From the NCBI RefSeq assembly GCF_900496995.4, contig NC_044009.1, forward strand, positions 40,819,505-40,883,504: a stretch of 64,000 nt of DNA. The letters are read 5' to 3'. A program made the translations under genes and the position numbers. Of the stretch, positions 24,301 to 36,300 are shown one piece after another. How positions within the stretch are numbered: the first letter of the stretch is position 1; the number at the start of each line of letters is the position of its first letter. This stretch comes from Aquila chrysaetos chrysaetos. Taxonomy: Eukaryota; Chordata; Aves; Accipitriformes; Accipitridae. A model generated the notes under the pieces. The model saw only the letters and a program-made list of their open reading frames with translations. It was not told the origin of the DNA and did no database searches.

Positions 24301-27300
24301 TAGCTGCCTGCTATAGCAGTGGTATGAACAAACCAGTTCCTTGTGTGTCTGCCAAGTAAACCTGCCGTATCAGGAAGCACAGGCACACTCTGTTTTTGGA
24401 TCGTACATCACCCAGCACCTTCAGTCACTGCTGTTTGCTTTCCTCACAGGACGATCATCTACCTGTCCATTGTGTATGTGGTTGGCCATCTGATAAAGTC
24501 AGTCGGTGCAATTCCATCCCTAGGCAACCAGGTGGTTCACGTGTAAGTAGCTGTTGAAGCTGCAGCACTGTAGTAAGTTGTGATGGTAGTTGGTTTACCC
24601 AGGACTGTCATTTGTTTCACCTCCATCAGGCCAGCAATTTGGGGGCTGTGCATGGGTTGCTTTTATCAGGGAAGGGTTTGGGATATCTGAGTAAGAACAG
24701 AAGGGTGGATCTAGAGTGAATGCATCAGGAGGAGTTGGAAACCACCACAGAGACTCTAAACCCTTTGAGACAGGGACCTCTGATCACCCCTCTATGTACC
24801 ATGCTACTGGAGTTTGGTCTCCTCCATCCAATTGCCTGCACCAGGCTCATTCCTCCCTCATTTTCTCATCAGTATAGCTGCCCGGCTCAGCAAGGTTCCC
24901 CTGTGTGCGTGGGAACACAAAACCAAAGATACATTTTCTGATGTGACAGAGGAAGGGTCTGTCTCCTCCATAGGGTGCAACCCTTCTTGCCCTCTAGATT
25001 CTGAACTGATAGGCTTGTCAGAGTAGTTCCCCAGCTGGCATCTCTGAAACCGCCAAGCTGTTTTTGCCTAGGCGGTCATAGCTCTAAAAATACACACATG
25101 CAGGCAGGAGCACATCTCAGTTACAGAACAGTTTCCTTTTGTCCAAGACCTGGCCAGTCCTGACACTCCTGTTCCCTATAGACGTAATCTGTTGGGCCAA
25201 CAGTGGTATTTTGAGGAGCACTGGGAGGTAGACAGCACCCAGGAATGAGCCTAATTCAAACAGGTTGTCTGTGCTAACGCAGGCTGGAAGGCTGCAGGAA
25301 AAGGCTTTTTTTTTTCCTTTTTTTTTTTCTTTTTCTCAATTGATCTCTGCAATCTTTTGTTCTCACATGAGTGAAAAATAATCCCATGGATCTTTGATGT
25401 CTAGTATGTCCATTGGGCGTCAGAACAGCAAGAAACTGACAAAAGCAGTTTGGTTAATTGACTGGTACGGAATGCAGAAATGAGGATAATTAATTTGTTT
25501 TTCACACTTACCTGGCTCATGATCACTACCCATGTGCAAAAGACAATGATACCAGAGGAATTGTGGTTGTGTGACACTAAAATGCTCTCATAAGCACTGG
25601 AAAGGTTCTGCAATGGTGATATTTTTGTTCTTGCATGAAGGATCCTGTCTATGGTTGGTCTGTTTTTGATCGCCCTTGGAACGGGAGGTATCAAGCCCTG
25701 TGTCTCTGCATTTGGTGGGGACCAGTTTGAAGAGGAGCATGTAAGATTTCTTTTCTTTCCTAAAATCTGCAGTGTCTGCTTTATGAGGATGTTTATGTGA
25801 TCAAATCCTGTTGTACTAGAGTAAGGGCCAGTTTGCTAGGAAAAGATGTAGTAAGATGTGACGTAGGATGGTTTGCATAAAACTTGAGAGAATCTAGATG
25901 CTTCAGGAAAGGAAGATGACAGCAGAACAGGACTGATGTTGGAAAGGATAGGTCATAACTGCATCAAATCATCTAAATCTTAATTGGGCGTCAGAGTAGT
26001 TGGAAAATCCCGTATCATGTATCATGGAACTGTAGCTGTTTCTGAACCATCTTAACAAGAGTGATTATAATGCACTGCAATGGAATACAGCAAATGAAAA
26101 AGAAAGTTGCATCATCAGCCTATGCTTCCTTGAGAATTTTCCCTCGATTCAGTCATAGTCTGTGTCTTAGGTTTGTTCAGAAAGAACTGTAGGAAATTCC
26201 AGTCTTTTGAAAGTAGCGCTGGTACCAAATCTACCCAGACTGTTTTCTAGATATTCCAGAATGGAGAGTTTTGACGAGTTGGGAAAATGTTTCTTTTTAG
26301 CTCTGTTTGTGCTCTGCATCCTGTGAATTGTAGTCCAGTTGCTTCGAGTCCTCATTCTCTATCATGAGTGCTTAGCGCCTCACCTGTGCTAATCTCAAAC
26401 TCCCATTATGCAGCACAGTGGCTCAACCAGGGATAAGGTAGTGCTTAAAGAAGTGAAGCAGGTCAGGAAGTACTAATCCTCAGGCAAAATGCATAATTTT
26501 CAAATTGACCTGAAATTAAACACTTAGATTTATGTTGACCTAACACACAAATAAAAATTTCAGTTTTCTCAATGACAGTATTCAGATCAGCAACTTCTGT
26601 GCATGGCGTAAGTCCTCAAATATGTAGAAGGCCACTGCTACTAGAAAGTAAGTAAGTATTGGGGTCTGTGATGAGTAGGCTTAAATTCAAGGAGGATTAT
26701 TTAGGACTGACCGTAGGAAAAATTTTCCAGAAGCAGATCTAGAGAAGTACTGTCAAATATTAGGACCTTTAGGAGATGGAAATTCCCATCAATGGAGGCA
26801 TTGAAGAAGGACATTAGACTAATGGTCTGTCAGGAAAGGCAGTGGTAGAGTTGGACAAAGGATGACACCTTGGCCTTGGACTGTAGGGCAGTTTGCTGTT
26901 TATCTTTTGCAATGCTCCAGCACGTAGTCAGCATTTAATGAATGAATAATATAGACTAGAATGTTTATTAAAATTTTGGGAAGACCTGTGCTTTCTGCAC
27001 ATGACCTGTGTGATGCTGAAGTGATGAAACTTATGGTTACTAAGGAGTAACAAAACACAGGATTTTTCATGGTCACTTGTTCAAAGCAAATCCTTCTGCA
27101 GGCATGTCCATCCTGTGCTGTTAGTTGTTCCCAGTGCTTTAGAGGATGCTGCAGAAGAGGGAGCAGCAATCATCTGGTGGTCACCAGTCTCCCCAGCTGG
27201 GACAACTCTGACCAAAATCAGGCTGGCAGTACAGCACACACGCTCTGGGAATACGCTCTGCAATATTGCATACTGGCATGTGGGCATCCCAGCTTGCAGT

Positions 27301-30300
27301 GCCAATAGTCGTCCCAAAAGGATTCTAACAGGTGTTACAGCAGCATTTTCAGAAGTGCTACTTCTATGAATATTAATGATTAATAATGTTTATCCAGCAT
27401 CTTTCAATTACCACCTAATTACAGTATGATAATATGTACCACTTATCTTCAGAGTGTTTTATAGACTTCAGCTAATGAATCTCAGCACCCCAGTCAGGCA
27501 CATACACACTATTATTCGAAACTTACAACCACAACTGAGTTACAGAGAAAAACCTGAATTGCCTGTGGTTGTGTGGGCCTGTGCCCATTCTCCAGCATGC
27601 AGACTACACCTCTGCAACAAATTTATCAAATACTAAGGCTCAAACATTCACCTGTGTGTTGCCTTCAAGAAAAACTAATTTAGAGAAAGAAAACTGTAAA
27701 AAGCCTTCTGATAAGGACAATGCGTTCTGCTCTATTCATTCTTTTCAGAGTAGAAAGTTTTGTATTTTACCATTTTGAAATTACTTGGCCTTTCAGAAGA
27801 AAAAAGGTTTTGTGTGATGTGATAGGAAATTTAAGTCTTCAAAACTGGAATGAGAATTTTTGATTTTGTAAGGAATGAAAGGTTTGCGGCCAACCAGAAT
27901 ATTTCTCCCCTCTGGAGTGGTGTTTGAGAGGACTTACCATATTTTTCATCTTCCACTCCAGGTAGGATGAAATAAGTTTTGAAAATTCCCAATGAAATGA
28001 AGCATTTGTTTCCCCCTCAGTTTTCAGGACACCAATAAGCTTCAGCTGAGCCCTTAAGTGCACAAGCTTAGTTGTTCCATCTGGAAACTAGGGATGCCAT
28101 AGTTCTGTATATAAAATGAATAAATAAATTGCCCCTGCTATTCCCACATAGAGACAAATTTATGTTTTGAGGTAAATCCACACCATCATTCTGGTTTTCT
28201 TTTAAGTACTTTATGAGTGTAATCGTCTTGAATCTGCCCCTTTGAGAACAGTACTACTACAAACAGTGATGGAGACTGATTCAGCAGGAGGTCAGCTAGG
28301 GAAAGTAGATTTATCTGCGGGAGATTTCCAAGCATCTTTGTCTATGGGATTAGGAGTCCAAGCTAAAAATATTGAACAAAATTATATTTATGATATGTTA
28401 TATGAAAGCGAAGGCTGCTGTGCATATTAATTAAGGACCAAAGCTGCTTTCAAACAGTGTGATACGGTGTTAAAGGTACTAAAGAGCTTTCTCTTTGTTT
28501 CTTTACTTTCTGGTTGCCAAGGAGATCAGGATTACCGTGTACGGTACTTTTTCTCAAATTAGCTAATCCAAATCATGTTGCTAATGTACGTCTGATCCAA
28601 AGATTAAGAAAATAGGGAGGGAATTCTTTTTTCCAATCAGTGTAATTTGCGAGCTGCTGGGTCATTATTTTTGTACTCACTTCTGCTTTTCTCTGACCAT
28701 TTTTTTTCCATCACTAAAATCTGAAAATGTGTGAAATAAGATGCTCCAAATTCTTTATGCATCACTACTCTCTTCTCTTACCAGCCCATTCCTTTTGGTA
28801 ATTTTTGCTCTACACTTTATCATGTTGAGAGCTGCATGCTTGAGTTTCTCTCAACTCTCAGAAATTCTGAGTTGCTCAGATACAAAGGGTTAGATATATG
28901 GCATGAGAATTTGACTAGAAGAGGGCAGGACTGTGAGGACTCTACTGCACTACCCATGTCAAGCCATGGCAGGGCTACTCTGGGAGTGGGAGAGATTGCT
29001 GAGGCTGTTCATTTCTCTAGATTTCCTTATGATGACAAATAACTAGTCACAAAGGTAGAATGAAGAAGAAAATATACTTTTACTAGCCTAGCAGCAGAAA
29101 GTTCCAGGTAATCAAAAACACTGGTAAGGACAGAAATGGAGTATAAGAGATAGTAAGACCCAGTGCTGTCTGCTATTAACCATGGGAACATGCTATAGAG
29201 ATATTATTATAAGGCTACGAACCCTTTAATCCAGGATAAATCATTTATGTGTAATGTATGGATTAGATTGCCTGGGACATGCTAGGAAATAAAACTGTGG
29301 AAGAGCCAAAAGCTCAAGTTGATGGGGTCTTCATAACTGTGCTGGGGCAAGGCAAAAAGCCCTTAATCCAGGTGAGGGGACCCCCAGACCTTGTAGTGGG
29401 AGGCAATGGGGCTCTCACTCTCACCTTACCAGTACCTGCTTCACAAGGGGGCATAAAGAAAATCCCTCCCACCTGCCCACCTTCCCTGCAGTAATCCCCT
29501 GTGATAAGAGGCTTCTTGCCATATGAAATAGCAGTATTTCCTGTTGGCTGCACCATCAGTCACGGGAAGTTCTGTTACATTTTTGGATCCCAGGCTTCAT
29601 TCCTTATGAGCCGTCCTCATTTAGCTGCCTGCAATTCTTCACATTTTATCCTGTTTTCTAGCCCTGTGAATATTGTTGTCTCAGGGAGCAGAAGGAAGCA
29701 GGACATATTAGAAGGAGAGGGGATAGAACCAAGCCCCTGAGGAGATTCCTCACACTCAGCTAAGTTAAAGCTTCCCATTCAAATGATGCTCAAGTCATAG
29801 AGGTGTAGCTCAAGGTGCCCTAAGGAGCAATCTGCCAGGCACTAAGCCATGTCCCAAGCAATTTGCCCACTACCTTTACAGGATCTGGTGACAGCTGGGA
29901 GTAAAGCCTAGATACATATGAGTATATTGGCTGCCTGGGCTTGGGCTGTCCTTAAATGCCGGTTTCACTGAATCAGGTGCCCCATAGCTGGTGATACAGA
30001 CGAGCGTGGGCTAGGTCAGGTAGCCTGCTCTTCTTTCTCCACTCTGCTGGCCCATCCAGGCAGAGGGAGGAGGTTTAGCACTGTCTATGTGCATGCGACT
30101 GTGCATGTATGTCTCCCCCACAAGCAAGGAGAGACTGCTCTCAGTTGAAAGCCCTCACATATTGCTCCTGCAAAAAGGACCAAACTCTGCATCAAGTTGT
30201 TGATTCCTTCCAAATTATGAATTATGCAGGAAGAAAAAAGATCAACAGGAATCCTTTGACTATGTGAACTATAATATGTTACAACATCAGTTAAATTCTG

Positions 30301-33300
30301 AACTCTTAGAGTTCATCTTTCCATCAGGCTCTTGAATTTGCTCCTTTAGATTTAATTTACTGTATTAGTTTGAGGTTGACTGGCCTCAGCTTGGTAATCT
30401 CCTGTCTGATGGATACCTCTCATTTGCTGGCATTTTCTCATCTATGCTGTCATTACCAGCTCCTCAAAATACACAGGTTTCTTTTTCTATTTCTACACAG
30501 GGGGGGGGGGGGGGAAGAGCTCAGACATGGGAAGAAATGATGAGCTTGTCAAACCGTGCCAAATTGGATTGAATTAAGTGACAGAGGATCTGAATTATGC
30601 TACCTGTTCTGAATAAGTAAATGCTCTCCCCTCCTTCCAATCTCACAACACTCTCGAAGCAGTGGCTTTTCCTCTGAAATGCCGAAAAGCCCCCAAGCAC
30701 TTCTCAAGTAACGTGAGCTGATTTGTGTGAGCATTTACCATCACCTGAACGCAAGCTTGTTTGCTTAACATTTTATGCACTGTGTGTCAATATTTACCCA
30801 GCCTTCCTAACAAGAGAATTGATAGTGTTCAATTTGCAAGCCCAATGCTGTGCATTAGCCGTGACATTGATAATGTCTTCTCTTGTTTTAGACCTCGGAG
30901 AGAAGCAAGTTTTTTTCCATCTTCTATTTATCCATTAATGCTGGAAGTTTGATCTCCACGTTTGTAACTCCTGTATTAAGAGGTCAGTGTTGATTTAGAA
31001 TAAGACAATAAATTAGCTGCCCTCTGACTACTCTGCTGTGCGTAGTTGGGCTCTTACGACAACTGAATGGCAGAAATTACATTTTCTGTGGAGTGGCCAG
31101 TGTATTGCATTTACGCCTTGTTAATCCTGCCGTAACAGCGTAATAGATTTATAGTACTAGCAGACAAGTCACAGAAACTATATTCCTGGTTGTATTTCAA
31201 AGCCAGCCTGAACTGTAGAATTAAAATATGAAAGGTGGAAGGACCTACATGGTCATCTAATCCTCCCCATTGCCAGTGAAGGATTATTCCCCAGTCTTGC
31301 CTGCAGGTAGCCTGTGGATGGGAACTGATCTCTGCTGTCCCGTGCAGGTGTCAGGGCTGAAAAACTTAGCAGGGCTGGTTTTGAAGTCCTGCTTTCTCCC
31401 TCCCACAGGGTGCTGCTGACTTCTGGAGGGCTCTGTCCTGGCACCCAGGGGTGTCTGCGTGGGTCTGCTTGCAAGATTGCAGCCCTGAGCAGCTAGCCTT
31501 GAAGACAAAGCACAGGCCTGTGCCCCACTTAAGACCTACTTTACATTCTAGGCAGCTTGCACAACACATCTTAGTCCCTCAGTCTTGCTGCACGCACTTC
31601 ATTGTATCGCAGTGCCTAGAAGCCGAGGGGGTTGGGATGCTCCAAATACAGACACAGAGGCAGAGCAGCAGGCCACAGGAGATAGGGATGGGGAGAGGGA
31701 CAAGGTAGCCTTCACACTTAGTAGCAATTCTTTTCATTCCGTCCCGTGGCCTCCAGGAAGCTTTCTTTGTTCAGAGTGGTTATTTTAACAGGCCGTTCAT
31801 TTCATGTCATATTTACACCATGCGTATGGCCAAAGACAAATGCTGTATCTCTTGTTCTTTCTCTCACTGGTGTCCCCAGGTCAGCATTCTGTTGGGAAGG
31901 GGCTTTTGCTCAATGTAGTCAGTGGGCAGATGAAAATCCAGTCCCCTTTGAACACCAAAACTGTGCCAATATAGCCTAGCAATAAACTAGTTGCAACATG
32001 GGAATGAGGTGGAGAGGATGGGGAAAGAGTAAAATTTCTGCTAAGTGTGAAAGCTTTTCTTGGAAGAGCAAGAAATGCAGTTCGTAGACATTTGGCAGAA
32101 ATGTGGAATATATACTTCTAAGTGGAGAAGTCCAACTCATTTTGCATGTCAAAAGTTCAGTGTGCTCATAATGTCTCACTGCCAGCTTTGTTGGATTTCA
32201 GCTAAATTGCTGAAAATAAGTAAATAAATGCTATGCACGCACACAGCTATGTGGCTGACCGTGACTGTCCAGGGACAGCAAACAGGAACAACTGAAGGCT
32301 TCGTGGGTTGGTTTCCTGTTAACTATGTTGGCTTATTTTAGCCATTTTGTTATTACTCCATGTAAGAATGCAGTAATTTGTAGCCACCGGCATACAAACA
32401 CAGACCCCACTGAGGGCTTGCTATTTGCAACTGGACCTCTAAGTTCACGTGGTGCAAAAATTGACCTGGCCCAAGAGGCGCAGGGTTTCGGTGAACCATA
32501 GCTCAGATCAATCAAAGCCACACTGTAACAAACCTGGCTTCCTGATGGGTTATTGCAAGACCTGACATTTGGAGCAGGCTGCCTCTAGTGAGATTGGGAA
32601 AGCGGCAAGAAAAGGAACTGGATTTTTAAGACTAATCATGTGCTTCTACATATATAGTAGGGGTATTGGCTTCCACTTTGTCCACTGTAGGTTGCTGTGA
32701 AATCACATCCAGGTTTTCAGCTCAATAACTCATGTGGCTGGCACAAATAATGTGGAAACACAGTAGTGGTTATTTAGATCTAGGCAAATACAGAATGGCT
32801 TCAGGTTATTTTAAATGTTGCATCTTTTTTCCCAATTACAGTTCCTACTACTTCTTTCTGCCTATTTGTCTGCCCCCTCCCTTCTACCATTCTCATCAAT
32901 ATCCCATTATCAGCGGCTTCTGCTGGCAGACACTAACCCGGCTTCCAAATTGTCTTCATCAAGGGAGGACAACTGTTTCAAGGAGATTCAATTCACAGTG
33001 TCAAGCACCAGCAAAGAAGATTTAAAGCCAGGGAAAGTGACTGACTTTGGGGAAGCAAATCAAAGACCCCAGTAACATAAGTCTGACTGTAATGAGGTGC
33101 TTTTATTTCTGACTTCTTTTTCAGGGGATGTGAAATGTTTTGGAGAGGATTGTTATGCACTGGCTTTTGGTGTCCCAGCAGCTCTGATGGTGTTGGCGCT
33201 TGGTGAGTGGAAACAGTAATGCTTGTAGTAGGAGTTACCATTTTTGAGTCCATGGATAGATGAGAAAATGCACAAATTCACTAGCTCTGCATGGGAAACT

Positions 33301-36300
33301 CAAGGGTTCAAGGTCATCCAACAATTCCATGGTTCAGAACAGCAAGAAAAAACACTAGTTCACTTAGTGGTGGGCAGACCGTGGTTTTACTACAATCCTT
33401 TATCATGATACTGATGAGAGGGTGGTCTGGTGGATGTTTTACAATACAATCGCCTTACTTTATAAAGCAAAGGGAGGCACCAAAATGATTCTCTTGATGG
33501 CTTGCAGCTTTGCCTATGAGCAGGCTTGGCCTTTGAACTGCGATCGAAGCAGTCCTCAGAGTTCCCCAGCTTATAGAAGAGAAGTTTAGCATGCCACTTC
33601 TAACCTTTCCACAGGCTCTTTGCAGCTTGGGGCCATCTTTAATGGCTCAGACTTTTGCTTCAGAATCTATGGACCACAGAAATCGCAGAGGGAGCTGAAT
33701 GAGATGTTACTTTATTCTGAGCTGTCTCACTTTGCTTGGCTGAAGTAATTCCCACAATTATGGTGACAACTTAGTATTATGTTGCAATAAAAAGCCCTTA
33801 TTGTCCAAGTGTCAGAAGGCAGCTGCAATCACCCTGCTTCCTAAAGCTTGCATCTTAGCCCCATTAATGTACTTGTCGAGATTTCTTCTTCAACCCTTAT
33901 AAAATACTCAGCAATTTCCACACTCTTACTGTTACTCCTTGGTAGCCAATGCAGAGGACACACCATTAGCTTTAGTTTCACAGTTGCAAGCTGCTGAGGG
34001 GAGCAGTCCCCTTATTACGCTGCATTTGAGAGGTTTTGACACAGCATGGGGTGACTTCTCATTCAGCTTGTTAGCTTAATTGAGAGACCAAGCAATTGTG
34101 TGATTTCACCACAGCATCTGTGATTTGAAAAGTTCATCCCCCAGAGAATGTGAATGTTGCTCTCTCCCCTCAAACTTCCATCAGTGAGAAGAATCAGAAC
34201 ACTGGAGAAATGTCACCAGGCCACAGCTAACGTTACAGCAATTATTTTCAAAAAAGTGCATGGTCATGGGCCTGAGAAGCTTCTTTTTTCCCCTGTGGCC
34301 TGTTCCTATCAGTTTAAGGCAGCACAGGCTCCTCTGTGCACCATTGTGTGATGAATGTTTCTAGCAGAGTGGTAGTTGCCCAGGGGAAAATGGACGTGTA
34401 AATATTGCAGTTTCTGTGAGGGCATCAATCGAAATGTGTTTTTAGCTAGTGTCCTGCTGCCAGATTCCACGGCCTGCCCGGCAAAGCAGCTCTGTGTTCT
34501 TTTGTAACATGCTAAAATGCTCTTGGAAGTAATATATTTGACTATGTGAGCAGCATGCAGAACTGGAGAAAGTACCCTTTCAGCCCTGACTGGCCCTCTC
34601 CCTGTGATGATGGAAAGCAAGGATAGGTTTAGAGGCAGAATGGAAATCAGAATGGAGCAAGATTTTCTGGGCTGCTTCAGTTTCTGAAAGGTGGGGGAGG
34701 ATTGATGCTATTTAATTCCAAATGCCAAACCTAATGCAGGAACCTCAGTTCCCAAAGGAGGCAATGGCATCCCCAGAAGGTATTTCAGCAAACCTAATGA
34801 ATCACCTTTTAGAGGCACCAACAGGTCCACAGGGAGATGCTAAAAATCAGGTAGTGCAACTACCCACTCTGGGTGACTTTGGAAAAGTGTCTTTCAGTGC
34901 GACTCACCTAAACTGACTTCAGACGTCTCTCTGACAGTTCTGCAAGTCAAAACTGGATGCAAAGGGTCTTCATAGTCAGCAAAGAGAAATGGTGAGTTCC
35001 CTGCAGTGTCCCAGGCCTCTTGTGTTAGGACAGAGGTGCCTGCTTTTCTCCACTGGCTGTGGACAGACTATATGGATTTCACACTCAGCTTTTATTGTGC
35101 TTCTTCCTGCTAACACCTTCAGAATTGCAATGCGCTCAGAGGCTCTCAAAGAGCAGGGCAAATTATATGTAATCAGATAGCCCCATCTCTGACAGGATTT
35201 TGAAGCCTCGGTCCAATATTCTTTGTGCTTTGAGGGAGAAAACCAAGACAAAACAATATCTTAAATTGTATAACCCTTCATGGAAACCATAAATGGAGGT
35301 AATTTCTGTTAACACCAGTGTGTGATGCAGTGACCTTTGTGGCAGTTTCCATTGAAATGTGTGTGAGATGCAAGTACACAGAGCCCACGTTGGATCTGGA
35401 TTAATCCTCACATGGTTGCAATGAGTCAGGGATGATTTTCAACATCAGGTGCAGCAATTCAATGTGGATTGTATTTTAAGTTTAGCCTACAAAAAGCATA
35501 GATGGAGGGAATTTTCAAAGCTTTGATTCCCAGCATGAATTAGATATGGAGATGCCTGTTGTGCCAGAGCTGATCATGAGAAGATGACAGTGACTTCCCT
35601 AGGGATTATACTGTCTCTTGTAGGATATTGCATTTTGTTCCATTTGAAGGCATTAAAGGATCCTGTATATTTATTTTGTTAAAAGTGCAATCCTGTAAGC
35701 CCCAAGGGCAGAGGATTTCTGTTGAATACAGGGGTGGGGCATCACTCCCAGAAGCTACTGCAGGATTGAGCCTCAGTCATGTGAATTCCCATTTGGATTA
35801 TAATATTTTTCAGTTGTGTTCATTGCTGGAAGTGGACTGTACAGAAAAACACCACCACAAGGGAACGTCTTACTGGAAGTGTGCAAATGCATTGGCGTAA
35901 GTGTGTGCCATTCTCTCTTTTTCAAGCATAACTCCGAGGTTGCAGGTCAGAAAAGAGAAAAGGGAAAGGGGAGGTGACATTTGGAGTTCTTCAGTATGCT
36001 GCACCTGGATATCTTGCTGATGAGCTGTAAGGAGTAAGAAACACATTTAGGTCCTAGTTTATTCTTTCAACATTTCAATTGCTTTTCCTTAGCTCCATGA
36101 ACTGTTCAGTTGATGTCAGTAGAACCACTAGTGGCAGATGCTGGTGGAGACTGAACTGAAAGGAAAATTCAGAAACTCACCGAGTATCAGATATATGACT
36201 CTATTTTTTTCAGCTGAATAATTTTACTGAAGTTTATCAGTTCAGCAGACAGTAATAGTACACATTCATATTATGCACATTCAGCAAGTTCATGTAAATG

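Larger units (their letters stand above)
21814..25640 (+). other. SLC15A2 introns 2-4 (between exons 2 and 5)
   Basis: Introns 21814-22437, 22580-24449 and 24543-25640. They hold no further exon. About 23035-23100 weakly resembles an antisense MIR core. A T-rich tract lies at 25305-25337. Intron 4 ends in AAG instead of the usual CAG or TAG. Confidence 0.85.
25741..30891 (+). other. SLC15A2 intron 5, longest intron
   Basis: At 5.15 kb this is the longest intron. It holds a CR1 LINE 3' end (about 26660-26870), an antisense MIR-like remnant (about 27400-27600), an AT-rich block that looks like a conserved non-coding element (about 28330-28640) and a G15 run (30500-30514). No other exon was recognised. 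Confidence 0.85.
30983..35813 (+). other. SLC15A2 introns 6 and 7
   Basis: Introns 30983-33124 and 33203-35813. They hold an old CR1 3' tail fragment (about 31215-31310) and otherwise unique-looking sequence. No other exon or RNA gene was recognised. Confidence 0.85.
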
